Shown piece by piece: positions 8,936 through 18,151 of a stretch of 64,000 nt of DNA; position 1 is the stretch's first letter; each line of letters starts with the position of its first letter. This DNA is from an uncultured Sphingomonas sp. (GTDB lineage: Bacteria > Pseudomonadota > Alphaproteobacteria > Sphingomonadales > Sphingomonadaceae), in NCBI RefSeq assembly GCF_913777625.1, contig NZ_CAJYTI010000003.1:62001-126000 (forward strand), written 5' to 3'. The translations under genes were made by a program, and so were the position numbers. The notes under the pieces are model-generated. The model saw only the letters and a program-made list of their open reading frames with translations, had not been told where the DNA came from and ran no database searches.

Positions 8936-11136
8936 CAGAATGCCTGTCCGATCGAGATGTAGAGCGCGATCTTGGATTCGTTCTTCTTGCGCGCGATCGG
9001 GGTCGCCACGTCGATGCGGAGCGGCCCAAAATTGGTGTAGAGCCGGCCGCCGATGCCGGCGCCGAAGCGCAAGTTGCGGCCGGTGGGCGTCACGCCCTCA
9101 TAGACCTGTCCCGCATCGAGGAAGGGGACGATGCCGTAATTACCGAAGCGGTAGCGCGCCTCGATACCGAACTCGTTGAACGCGCGGCCGCCCACCGGCT
9201 TGTCGTCCGGCGAGCGCGGCCCAAGCTCCTGATAGCCGAAGCCGCGGACCGAGCCGCCCCCGCCGCCATAATAGCGCCGAGAGGGTGGCAGGTCGTCGCG
9301 CGAAACGCCGTTGATCGAGCCCACACGCGCGCGTCCGGCAATCACGATGCTGCTGGTGATCGGGTAATAGCCATCCACCTCCAGCATCATCCGGGCATAC
9401 GGCCGCACCTGCCCGCGGACCGACGTCTCCGCGCTCAGATTGCCCTTGATGCGATAGCCGCGCGTCGGATTGAGCAGGTCGTCCGAGGTATCATAGCCGA
9501 GGAACGCCGGGATGGCGGCGATCAGCCAAGTGCCGCGATCGCGCTTGCCGGCCTCATAATTATACCGGTCCTCGTTCGATCCGACGAGCTCGGCGCCGTA
9601 ATAGTAGGTCCAGCGCTTCTGCCAGATCGGCGTCGAATCGCGCGAGATGCGGACCGACAGCGTCGACGTGAACGCTTCGAAGGCATCATAGTCGCTGTGG
9701 TTAAGCCCCGCCGTGATGAGCAGCGTCCGGTCACGCTGCCCGGCGTTGGAGCGGCGGAACGTGGTGGTCAACGCCTGCTCCTGCGTACCTAGAATGCTGC
9801 TGACCGTCAGCGCACCTTCGGGCGGGAACAGGTTGCGGTGCGCCCAGCTCGCCTGGAGCTTGATGCCCTGCCCCGTGCTGTAGCCGAGTTCGCCTGCTAG
9901 CGTCCGCGGTTTGCCCGCAACCTGGCGGACGAGGAGGTCGACCTGCTCGGTACCGTCGGGCCCCGGCTTGCCGGTACGCTGCGGTTCGACCGAGACGGTG
10001 GAAAACAGTCCCGTCGCAATCAGCGCCTGGCGCAGATCATCGACCTTGCGGCTGTCGTAGATCGCGCCGTCGCGGTAGCGGCGGAAGATGCTGATATGCT
10101 CGGGCGTGAACACCTGGCGGGTCCCCGCCGTCTGGATCTGCCCGAAGCTGGCGCGCGGACCCAGTGTGACCGGCAGGGTATAATCGCCGGTGTGCGTGGC
10201 ATCGTCGAGCACGATGTCGCGCTGGCCGAGCTCGATGAACGGGTAACCCTGCTGCGGCATCCGGAGGGAGACGTTCGCCTCGGCCGCCAGCACGCGATCG
10301 GCCTGGATGGGGTCGCCCGGGTTGAGGTTCAGCTCGCGATCGAGCAGGCCCGGCGGAGCGGTGGGATCGCTCTCGATCCGGATCGCGCCCAGGCGATAGA
10401 GCTTGCCCGGCGACGCGGTGATGCTTGCCTTCACCGTGCCGGAGTTCGGCGGATCCTGCGTGATCGACGATGCCGCGGTCGCATCATAATAGCCGAGCGA
10501 CTTCATCAGCCGCAGCGCCAGCTTCTCGTCCTCGCGCGCGCGGGCAGAGACCATCGCGGCGTTCGCGGCTTTGCCCTTGCCGTGCTGGAGCGCCGACAGT
10601 TGCCGGAACTGCCCATCGAGGCGCAGCCCGTCCAGGCCGGTCACTTCGGTGGTATAGCGGATGGCCGGCGCCTTCTCGCTGTCGTCCGGCGTCTCGCCGA
10701 CCGGCTGGACCTTGAAGTCGGCGAGCGGCGGCAGCGGCGCCGTGAGCTCCGCTGCCTCGGGACCCGCAGGCGCGAAGCCCTGCTCCCCGGTCGACGGTGC
10801 GGTGGGCGTTGACGGAATCGGCGCGGGAGCCGCGGGATTGTTCGGCTGCGCCGCCTGACCGGCTGCGGCGCCCTTCTTGTCGAACGCGTTCAACGGCTCC
10901 AGCGGCGCGTTGATATCGTCGCTGAGCTTGGGGAGCGCTTCCTCGAACGCCTTGTCCGGGACGATCGGCGCAGCCTGCTTCGCGTCCCCGGAGGTCCCAG
11001 GCTCGGCGGCGGGCGGCGCCGGTTGCGGCGCGCCCTGACCCGGCTTCGGATCGTTCAGCTGGGCATGGGCAATTGCGGGCAAAAAGCTCGCCCCTGCAAT
11101 CGCGGCGACCCAAACAACCCGAACCCCTTTAACCAC
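8935..11136 (-). CDS. tamA: Autotransporter assembly complex protein TamA (BamA/TamA Omp85 family)
   Basis: POTRA-like repeats plus C-terminal surface-antigen barrel (RRYYGGGGGSVRGFGYQELGPRSPDDKPVGGRAFNEFGIEARYRF); terminal F. Start (GTG at 11136, after GGAGGAGG) uncertain; ORF extends to 11226. Confidence 0.87.
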   Translation of the reverse strand: MVKGVRVVWVAAIAGASFLPAIAHAQLNDPKPGQGAPQPAPPAAEPGTSGDAKQAAPIVPDKAFEEALPKLSDDINAPLEPLNAFDKKGAAAGQAAQPNNPAAPAPIPSTPTAPSTGEQGFAPAGPEAAELTAPLPPLADFKVQPVGETPDDSEKAPAIRYTTEVTGLDGLRLDGQFRQLSALQHGKGKAANAAMVSARAREDEKLALRLMKSLGYYDATAASSITQDPPNSGTVKASITASPGKLYRLGAIRIESDPTAPPGLLDRELNLNPGDPIQADRVLAAEANVSLRMPQQGYPFIELGQRDIVLDDATHTGDYTLPVTLGPRASFGQIQTAGTRQVFTPEHISIFRRYRDGAIYDSRKVDDLRQALIATGLFSTVSVEPQRTGKPGPDGTEQVDLLVRQVAGKPRTLAGELGYSTGQGIKLQASWAHRNLFPPEGALTVSSILGTQEQALTTTFRRSNAGQRDRTLLITAGLNHSDYDAFEAFTSTLSVRISRDSTPIWQKRWTYYYGAELVGSNEDRYNYEAGKRDRGTWLIAAIPAFLGYDTSDDLLNPTRGYRIKGNLSAETSVRGQVRPYARMMLEVDGYYPITSSIVIAGRARVGSINGVSRDDLPPSRRYYGGGGGSVRGFGYQELGPRSPDDKPVGGRAFNEFGIEARYRFGNYGIVPFLDAGQVYEGVTPTGRNLRFGAGIGGRLYTNFGPLRIDVATPIARKKNESKIALYISIGQAF

Positions 11137-11239
11137 GCGCCTCCTCCGGGAGCCGCGTTCTATTCCGGCCCGCCCCCCTCCGTAACGGCCTGTTGCCGAT
11201 TTTGCTCCCCCGATGCGTCGCTCCAAGCAATGCGCGCGA

Positions 11240-13276
11240 TCAAACGCAAGGCTCTAGCGCCTTGGTACGGACGCGAAAGCGGTGCAACAACGGCTCGGTA
11301 TAGCCGTTCGGCTGGTCTACGCCGTCGAAGATCAGCGCCCGCGCCGCCTGATAGGCGAGGCTTTCGCGCTCCCGGCCTGCCATCGGCTGGTACAGTGGAT
11401 CGCCGGCATTCTGCGCATCCACCTTCGCCGCCATGCGCTGCAACGCCGCATCGACCTGCGCCGGCGTGGCGACGCCGTGCAGCAGCCAGTTGGCGATATG
11501 CTGCGAGGAGATGCGCAGCGTCGCGCGGTCTTCCATCAGCCCGACATCGTGGATGTCCGGCACCTTGGAGCAGCCGACGCCCTGGTCGATCCAGCGGACG
11601 ACATAGCCGAGGATCCCCTGGGCGTTGTTGTCCAATTCGCGCTCGATCTCCTCGTCGGCCCAATCGCGCCCACCGGCCAGCGGCACGGTCAGCAGATCCG
11701 CCAGCGGCGGAAACGCGGCCGGCAGCGCACGCTGGCAGGCGGCGACGTCGACCTGGTGATAATGCGTGGCGTGCAGCGTTGCCGCGGTGGGGCTCGGCAC
11801 CCAGGCGGTGGTCGCACCACTCTTCGGATGCGCGATCTTCTGGGCGAGCATGTCCGCCATGCGGTCGGGCGCCGCCCACATGCCCTTGCCGATCTGGGCG
11901 CGCCCGGCCAACCCGCAATCGAGCCCGATCCGGACATTCCGCGCCTCATAGGCGGCGATCCAGCGGGCCGCCTTCATCTCGCCCTTGGGGACCATCGCCC
12001 CGGCGCGCATGCTGGTGTGAATCTCGTCGCCGGTGCGATCGAGAAAGCCCGTGTTGATGAAGAACAGCCGGTCCCTCAGCGCGTGAATGCAGGCGGCGAG
12101 GTTGGCCGAGGTGCGGCGCTCCTCGTCCATCAGCCCGATCTTGATCGTGTTCGGGGCCAGGCCGAGCAGCGTCTCGACCGCGCCGTAGAGCCGGTCGGTG
12201 AACGCACACTCCTCCGGTCCGTGCATCTTCGGCTTGACGACGTAGATCGCGCCCGCGCGGCTGTTGCGGTAGCGGCCGAGTCCACGCACGTCGTGCAGTC
12301 CGATCGCGCCGGTGACGATCGCGTCGAGGATGCCTTCCGGCGCCTCGCTGCCATCCGCCAGCAGCACCGCCGGCGTGGTCATCAGATGCCCGACATTGCG
12401 GACCAGCAGCAACGCGCGTCCCGGCAGCGTGGTGCCGTCCGCCAGCATGCGATCGGGCGCGAGCGTGCGGGTGCGGCTGTGGCCGTTCTTCTCGAACGTC
12501 TCGGCCAGGTCCCCGCGCATCAGCCCCAGCCAGTTGGTATAGCCAAGCACCTTGTCCTCGGCATCGACCGCGGCGACCGAGTCCTCCAGGTCGATGATCG
12601 CGGTCAGCGCCGATTCGAGCAGCACATCGGCGACATGCTCGGGATCGTCCTTGCCGATCGGATGGGCGGGATCGCGGACGATCGCGAAGTGCAGGCCGTT
12701 CGCCCCACGATAGGTGATCGTCTGCCGCGCATCCTCGGCGATGCTGCCGATCTCGGTAGCGCCCGGCAGGACCTCATCGAGGAACGTGCGCGCCCAGGCG
12801 ATGACCTGCGCACCCCGCTTCGCATCATAGCCACCGGGCTGGGGGGATCCGGGGATGGCATCGGTGCCGTAGAGCGCATCGTACAGGCTGCCCCAGCGCG
12901 CATTGGCCGCATTGAGCACGAAGCGGGCGTTGAGCGCCGGAACCACCAATTGCGGCCCGGCAAGGGTGGCGATCTCGGCGTCGACCCCGGTCGTGGCGAT
13001 GGTGAAGGGCGCAGGTTCGGGCACGAGATAGCCGATCTCGCGCAGAAAGGCTTCGTCGGCGGTGTTGCCGGCGATCAACCGGGCGTCGATCGCGGCCTGA
13101 AGTGCATCGCGCTTCGCCAGCAATGCCCGATTTTCCGGCGCAAACCGCGCGAAGATTTCTGCGGCTCCCGCCCAGAAGACCTCCGGCGCAAGGTCGAGCG
13201 GCGGCAGCACCGCCTCTTCCACGAAGCGCGCCAGCGTCGTTGCAACCTTCAGTCCGGCGCGGTCCACATACGTCAT
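11240..13276 (-). CDS. glcB: Malate synthase G
   Basis: 678 aa with MSG signatures ([57 protein letters not shown]). Confidence 0.95.
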   Translation of the reverse strand: MTYVDRAGLKVATTLARFVEEAVLPPLDLAPEVFWAGAAEIFARFAPENRALLAKRDALQAAIDARLIAGNTADEAFLREIGYLVPEPAPFTIATTGVDAEIATLAGPQLVVPALNARFVLNAANARWGSLYDALYGTDAIPGSPQPGGYDAKRGAQVIAWARTFLDEVLPGATEIGSIAEDARQTITYRGANGLHFAIVRDPAHPIGKDDPEHVADVLLESALTAIIDLEDSVAAVDAEDKVLGYTNWLGLMRGDLAETFEKNGHSRTRTLAPDRMLADGTTLPGRALLLVRNVGHLMTTPAVLLADGSEAPEGILDAIVTGAIGLHDVRGLGRYRNSRAGAIYVVKPKMHGPEECAFTDRLYGAVETLLGLAPNTIKIGLMDEERRTSANLAACIHALRDRLFFINTGFLDRTGDEIHTSMRAGAMVPKGEMKAARWIAAYEARNVRIGLDCGLAGRAQIGKGMWAAPDRMADMLAQKIAHPKSGATTAWVPSPTAATLHATHYHQVDVAACQRALPAAFPPLADLLTVPLAGGRDWADEEIERELDNNAQGILGYVVRWIDQGVGCSKVPDIHDVGLMEDRATLRISSQHIANWLLHGVATPAQVDAALQRMAAKVDAQNAGDPLYQPMAGRERESLAYQAARALIFDGVDQPNGYTEPLLHRFRVRTKALEPCV

Positions 13277-13353
13277 TACGGAGTCCTCCTTGCGGTTCTT
13301 CGCTACACGCCTGGGGAGGGCCTGCCCTGCTTACGCGAGGGGCTATGCGCCGA

Positions 13354-13800
13354 TCAACCCCCGTCGAACGCCGTAGCCGCCGCCTCGATCCGCGCCAGCA
13401 TGGCGGCGAGCTGCGTCTTCTCCACCTCCGTAAAGCTCTCGAACAGGCGGCGTTCGAGTTCCAGTGCCTTGGGCGCCACCTGTTCGTACAGCTGCCACCC
13501 CTCTGGGGTGAGCGCCACGAGATGCGATCGCTGGTCGCTCGGGTTTGCCGCGCGGGCAATCAGGCCTCGCTCCACCAGGCCGATCGCCGCCCGGCTCACC
13601 GTCACCTTGTCCATCCGGGTGCGGCCGCACAGCGCCTGCTGACTCATCGCCCCGCCCTCCGCCAGCACCGCAACGAGTCGCCATTCCGGAATGCGCAAAC
13701 CGAAAAGGTTCCGGTACGCAGTGGCCACCGCGTCCGAAACCGCATTGGAGGCAATGGACATGCGGTACGGCAAAAAGTCGTTCAATTTCAACGCAGTCAT
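13354..13800 (-). CDS. MarR family transcriptional regulator
   Basis: 148 aa; winged HTH (GAMSQQALCGRTRMDKVTVSRAAIGLVERGLIAR); Shine-Dalgarno GGAGGG upstream of the ATG. Confidence 0.85.
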   Translation of the reverse strand: MTALKLNDFLPYRMSIASNAVSDAVATAYRNLFGLRIPEWRLVAVLAEGGAMSQQALCGRTRMDKVTVSRAAIGLVERGLIARAANPSDQRSHLVALTPEGWQLYEQVAPKALELERRLFESFTEVEKTQLAAMLARIEAAATAFDGG

Positions 13801-13851
13801 CCACCCTCCTCAACCCTGATTAACCATTTTGAACGTGACAACGCTGGCAGG

Positions 13852-13866
13852 TTGCAAATTTTGCAA
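13852..13866. promoter_or_regulatory. Near-perfect palindrome TTGCAAA-T-TTTGCAA, candidate MarR operator
   Basis: 7-bp inverted repeat with a 1-nt spacer, 52 bp upstream of the divergent marR start codon. Confidence 0.5.
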
Positions 13867-13886
13867 TGATACCGGTAACAGTTCGC

Positions 13887-13984
13887 ACTTGCAGCACAAG
13901 CCTGTGCGATGCAGAAAGATCGGGCCTTTCAGGCATCCTCTCCTAAGACTTTCAAAGGCCGTCCTCCGGGGCGGCCTTTTTTTT
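13887..13984 (+). ncRNA. Candidate trans-acting small RNA (about 100 nt) ending in an intrinsic terminator
   Basis: Putative promoter TTGCAA (13852) - 18 nt - TAACAG (13876); 5' hairpin GCACA-AGCC-TGTGC (13894-13907); unpaired CCTCTCCT; terminator hairpin GGCCGTCC-TCC-GGGCGGCC followed by T8. Confidence 0.5.
13955..13984 (+). terminator. Rho-independent terminator
   Basis: AAAGGCCGTCCTCCGGGGCGGCCTTTTTTTT. Confidence 0.8.
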
Positions 13985-14004
13985 CGCCTACCGCCGACGG
14001 CGGA

Positions 14005-14814
14005 TCAATGCTCTGCATAGCTGAGCTGGAGTTCGACCGGTACACCGAATGAAAATGTCAGCTGCGGCGGGACGAGTTGCCCGCCGATCCATACCGCCCA
14101 TGCACCGGCGGCCAGCATTACCCCGAAGGGCAGCCGGTCGGTCGCACGCACCCGTCGACCTGCGCTGATAAACCCGAGCACAGCCGCCAGGCCGATCAGG
14201 CTGGCCGCAAGCAGCACCAGCGGCAGCGCCTGCCATCCCAGCCAACAGCCGATCGCGCCGAACAGCTTGGGGTCCCCACCGCCCAATCCCTGCCGTCCGC
14301 GCAGCGCTTTGTAGACCTGCGCGACCAGCCACAGCAGCGCGAATCCGGCGCCGCCGCCGATCAGGCGCGCCGCCACGGGCGGATTCAGCCCGCTTGCACC
14401 CGCCGCCAGGCCGCACAGGGCAAGCGTCGCATTCAGCGCGTTGGGCAACCAGAACGCGGCGAGGTCCAGCGCTGCCAGCGCCAGCAGCAGCCAGCCGAAC
14501 ACCGCGCCGGCCGCCCCTTCGGCACCGGGGGCGAGCAGGCCCGCCCCCCCCCCGATCGCCAGCCCGATCAGCTCGGTATACCAGTGGCTCCGCGCGATCG
14601 GCGCCGAACAGCGGCCGCAGCGGCCGCGCTGCACGATATAGCTGACCACAGGCACCAGTTCCGCCGGGCGCAGCGTCGTGCCGCAGGCATCGCAGGCCGA
14701 TCGCCCGATAATGGTGCTCCGGCCTTCGGGCCAGCGAATCGCCAGCGTGGCGATGAAGCTGCCGAACACGGCGCCGAGCGCGCTCAGCAGCACCGGCCAC
14801 CCCCAGATCTCCAT
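14005..14814 (-). CDS. Prepilin peptidase (A24 family)
   Basis: GAVFGSFIATLAIRWPEG, paired CDAC/CGRC cysteines, GGGDPKLFGAIGCWLGW aspartyl motif. Confidence 0.88.
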   Translation of the reverse strand: MEIWGWPVLLSALGAVFGSFIATLAIRWPEGRSTIIGRSACDACGTTLRPAELVPVVSYIVQRGRCGRCSAPIARSHWYTELIGLAIGGGAGLLAPGAEGAAGAVFGWLLLALAALDLAAFWLPNALNATLALCGLAAGASGLNPPVAARLIGGGAGFALLWLVAQVYKALRGRQGLGGGDPKLFGAIGCWLGWQALPLVLLAASLIGLAAVLGFISAGRRVRATDRLPFGVMLAAGAWAVWIGGQLVPPQLTFSFGVPVELQLSYAEH

Positions 14815-15145
14815 CGCCGTCACGCGGCGGCCGCTTGCGGATCGGATAACGATAGACGCCGAACGGATCGATGCGGAACAGCACCGGCTTCCGGCTCCAC
14901 AAGGGCATGTCGGCGGTGATCCGGCAGAGGCGGGATCCCGCGAACAGCACCACGCCCCAGACGGTCGGCCGCCGCCCGCGATCGAGCGAACCAAGGAAGG
15001 CCGCAATCGTCCCGCTGATCGAGGCGCCCCATTTGCGAAGATCGAGAAGGTGCACGCACGATGCCCTTCCTGCGGGAGTGCGATGGCTTTTGCAAACCGG
15101 GCGCTGGCCCCCTAGATCCCCGGCAAACACCCGAGAGGAGCCTTT

Positions 15146-16333
15146 ATGTCCGCCGATCCTATCGTGATCCTGTCCTATGCCCGCACGCCGATGGGCAGCT
15201 TCCAGGGCAGCCTCGCCGATGCTTCCGCCACCGATCTGGGCGCCACTGCCGTCGGCGCCGCGGTCGAGCGCGCCGGGCTGAAGGGCGAGGCCATCGAGCG
15301 CATCTATATGGGCTGCGTGCTGCCCGCCGGGCTCGGCCAGGCCCCCGCCCGCCAGGCCGCGCTCAAGGCAGGGCTACCGCAGCACATCGAGGCGACGACG
15401 ATCAACAAGATGTGCGGATCGGGCATGCAGGCGACGATCATGGCGGCCGAGGCGCTGGCCGCCGGTTCGGTCGACCTGCTGATCGCCGGCGGCATGGAGA
15501 GCATGACCAATGCGCCCTACCTGTCGATGCGCCACCGCAGTGGCGCGCGGATCGGTCACGACGTTCTCAAGGACCACATGTTCCTCGACGGGCTGGAAGA
15601 TGCCTATGAACCCGGCCGCCTGATGGGCAGCTTCGCCGAGGAGACCGCGAAGGAATATCAGTTCACCCGCGAGGCGCAGGACGCCTTCGCCATCGCCAGC
15701 CTGGAGCGGGCCAAGGCTGCCCAAACCAGCGGCGCGTTCGATCGCGAGATCGTTCCCGTCGAGCTCCAGGGCCGAAAGGGGGTGACGACGGTGTCGCTCG
15801 ACGAGCAGCCGACCAAGGCCGATCCGGCGAAGATCCCGACGCTCAAGCCGGCCTTCGCCAAGGACGGCACGATCACCGCCGCCAATGCCTCGTCGATCTC
15901 GGACGGTGCGGCGGCGCTGGTGCTGGCACGCGCTTCGGTTGCCGAGAAGCTGGGCCTTACGCCGATCGCCCGGATCGTCAGCCACGCGGCCCACGCCCAT
16001 GCGCCCGCGCGCTTTACCACTGCGCCGGTGTTCGCGATGCGCAAGGCGCTGGAGAAAGCGGGCTGGGAGACCGGCGACGTCGACCTGTTCGAGGTCAACG
16101 AAGCCTTTGCCTGCGTGACGATGATCGCGATGCAGGAGCTCGGCCTCAGCCATGATGCGGTGAACATCCACGGCGGCGCATGCGCGCTGGGCCACCCGAT
16201 CGGCGCGAGCGGCGCGCGGGTACTGGCGACGCTGCTCTCGGCACTGGAGACCAGGGGGCAGAAGCGCGGGCTGGCCTCGCTGTGCATCGGCGGCGGGGAA
16301 GCAACCGCCGTGGCGGTGGAACTGATGGATTGA
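15146..16333 (+). CDS. Acetyl-CoA C-acetyltransferase (thiolase)
   Basis: NKMCGSGMQA active-site Cys, HGGACALGHPIGASGAR, CIGGGEA signatures. Confidence 0.93.
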   Translation: MSADPIVILSYARTPMGSFQGSLADASATDLGATAVGAAVERAGLKGEAIERIYMGCVLPAGLGQAPARQAALKAGLPQHIEATTINKMCGSGMQATIMAAEALAAGSVDLLIAGGMESMTNAPYLSMRHRSGARIGHDVLKDHMFLDGLEDAYEPGRLMGSFAEETAKEYQFTREAQDAFAIASLERAKAAQTSGAFDREIVPVELQGRKGVTTVSLDEQPTKADPAKIPTLKPAFAKDGTITAANASSISDGAAALVLARASVAEKLGLTPIARIVSHAAHAHAPARFTTAPVFAMRKALEKAGWETGDVDLFEVNEAFACVTMIAMQELGLSHDAVNIHGGACALGHPIGASGARVLATLLSALETRGQKRGLASLCIGGGEATAVAVELMD

Positions 16334-16343
16334 AGCGAACTAT

Positions 16344-16453
16344 AGCCCCTCCCCTTCAGGGGAGGGGTTTGGGGTGGGGCAGTGTCTCACAGAGACCAAT
16401 TTCTGGTCTGGAATATCTCCACCCACCCCCCTTCTCCAAGGAGAAGGGGCTTA
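16344..16453. repeat. Intergenic inverted-repeat element, copy 1 (REP/BIME-like)
   Basis: AGCCCCTCCCCTTCAGGGGAGGGGTTT...GTGTCTCACAGAG...TCTCCACCCACCCCCCTTCTCCAAGGAGAAGGGGCT; similar to 18031-18140. Confidence 0.8.
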
Positions 16454-16463
16454 GAGACGAGGA

Positions 16464-16946
16464 TTACCGCACTGTCTCGCCGGGATCGGTTCCCCAGATC
16501 CGTGCCTGCTCGACATAGCCCGCCCGCCCGCCGGCATCGAACCAGCACCAGCCGCCGCTGCAGGCGCTGATCTTGCCGACCACACCCGGCGCCGCACGCC
16601 AGCTGATGTGCGAATCCCTCGACGGGCCGCTGTGCAGTTCGGCCACGCCGCCGGCAACGATCGCGGTGCGCTTGTCCTCGAGCAGATTGGCCTGCATCCA
16701 GCCCTCGGCGCCGTCGGGATCGCGCACCTTCAGCCAGGCGCCGTAGCTCGCGATCACCTTCAGCGGCAGGCTGCGGCGCTGATAGAACCAGTTGGTGGGA
16801 TAGTTGCGTCCCGGCCCGGTGCGCATCCGCGCCTTGCTCGCCTTCAAGCTGGCATAATAAGGCGGCTTGCGCTCGGCATATGCGGGGGTAGCCAGCGCGA
16901 CGAGCGCCAGGGCCGAAAGTCCGATCGAGAAACGCCACTGCTGCAT
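16464..16946 (-). CDS. SH3 domain-containing secreted protein
   Basis: Signal peptide MQQWRFSIGLSALALVALATPAYA; SH3b pattern (MRTGPGRNYPTNWFYQRRSLPLKVIASYGAWLKVRDPDGAEGWM). Confidence 0.83.
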   Translation of the reverse strand: MQQWRFSIGLSALALVALATPAYAERKPPYYASLKASKARMRTGPGRNYPTNWFYQRRSLPLKVIASYGAWLKVRDPDGAEGWMQANLLEDKRTAIVAGGVAELHSGPSRDSHISWRAAPGVVGKISACSGGWCWFDAGGRAGYVEQARIWGTDPGETVR

Positions 16947-17019
16947 GGGTCGTCTATCGGCCAGCACGCGCCACGCTTCAACCGTTGACTGCGCCCCCGC
17001 CACCCGCCAAGCCGGTGTC

Positions 17020-18018
17020 ATGGCCGATCCCAAGCGACCGTCCCGCCCCCGGGTGCTCATCACCCGCGCGCTGCCCCAGGCCAGCGAAGCGCGGATGGCG
17101 GAGCTGTTCGACTCGATTCCCAATCCGGGCGATTCGCCGATGGAGGCCGCCACGCTGGCGGCTGCCATGGCCGACGCCGATGTGCTCGTTCCCACCGTCA
17201 CCGATCGGATCACCGCCGACCTGCTCGCCGCCGCACCCGATCGACTGCGGCTGATCGCCAACTATGGCGCCGGCGTCGGCCATATCGATCTGAAGGCGGC
17301 GCGCGCACGCGGCATCATCGTCACCAACACGCCCGGCGTGCTGACCGACGACACCGCCGACATGGCGATGGCGCTGATCCTCGCGGTGCCGCGTCGGCTG
17401 GTGGAGGGCGACAAGCTGGTCCGCTCGGGAGACTGGCGCGGCTGGAGCCCGACCAGCATGCGCGGGCACCGGATCGGCGGGCGCAAGCTCGGCATCCTCG
17501 GCATGGGGCGGATCGGCCAGGCGGTGGCGCAGCGCGCCCGCGCCTTCGGACTGCAGATCCATTATCACGGCCGGCACCGGGTGCACGAGGTGCTCGAGCA
17601 CCAGCTGGGGGCTACCTATCACGAGGATCTCGATGCCATGCTCGAGGCGATCGACATCCTGACGATCCACACGCCCCACACCGCAACCACCAGTGGGCTG
17701 ATCGACGCACGGCGGCTCGACCTGCTCGGACCCGACGGTTGGCTGATCAACACCGCGCGCGGCGAGATCGTCAATCCCGAGGCGCTGGTAGCGGCGCTAA
17801 AGGACCGTCGCATCGCCGGCGCGGGCCTCGACGTCTATGTCGACGAGCCCAAGGTCGATCCGCGACTGATGGCGCTGGAGAATGTCGTGCTGCTGCCACA
17901 CCTCGGCTCGGCAACCTTCGAGGCGCGCGAGGCCATGGGAATGAAGGTGATCGCCAATATCCGCAGCTGGGCCGATGGGCATCGCCCGCCGGATCAGGTG
18001 TTCGAGGGGTGGCTTTGA
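17020..18018 (+). CDS. D-2-hydroxyacid dehydrogenase (glyoxylate/hydroxypyruvate reductase type)
   Basis: GRKLGILGMGRIGQAVAQRARAFGLQIHYHGR NAD motif; NTARGEIVNPEALVAALKDRRIAGAGLDVY; LLPHLGSAT. Confidence 0.92.
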   Translation: MADPKRPSRPRVLITRALPQASEARMAELFDSIPNPGDSPMEAATLAAAMADADVLVPTVTDRITADLLAAAPDRLRLIANYGAGVGHIDLKAARARGIIVTNTPGVLTDDTADMAMALILAVPRRLVEGDKLVRSGDWRGWSPTSMRGHRIGGRKLGILGMGRIGQAVAQRARAFGLQIHYHGRHRVHEVLEHQLGATYHEDLDAMLEAIDILTIHTPHTATTSGLIDARRLDLLGPDGWLINTARGEIVNPEALVAALKDRRIAGAGLDVYVDEPKVDPRLMALENVVLLPHLGSATFEAREAMGMKVIANIRSWADGHRPPDQVFEGWL

Positions 18019-18030
18019 AATTCTGCACTT

Positions 18031-18140
18031 AAGCCCCTCCCCTTCAGGGGAGGGGTTGCGGGTTGGGCTGTGTCTCGCAGAGCCCAACAGGCGTTCTGGA
18101 ATCCCTCCACCCCAACCCCTCCTCCAAGGAGGAGGGGCTA
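18031..18140. repeat. Intergenic inverted-repeat element, copy 2 (REP/BIME-like)
   Basis: AAGCCCCTCCCCTTCAGGGGAGGGGTTGCGGGTTGGG...TGTCTCGCAGAGCCCAAC...CCCTCCACCCCAACCCCTCCTCCAAGGAGGAGGGGCT. Confidence 0.8.
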
Positions 18141-18151
18141 AAAAGTGTCCA

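Noticed and set aside
11282-13642. 786-aa + strand ORF
   Set aside because: Antisense to glcB, which has unambiguous malate synthase motifs.
13829-14020. 63-aa ORF over the sRNA candidate
   Set aside because: Runs through the T8 terminator and into the prepilin peptidase 3' end; no SD; better explained as non-coding RNA.
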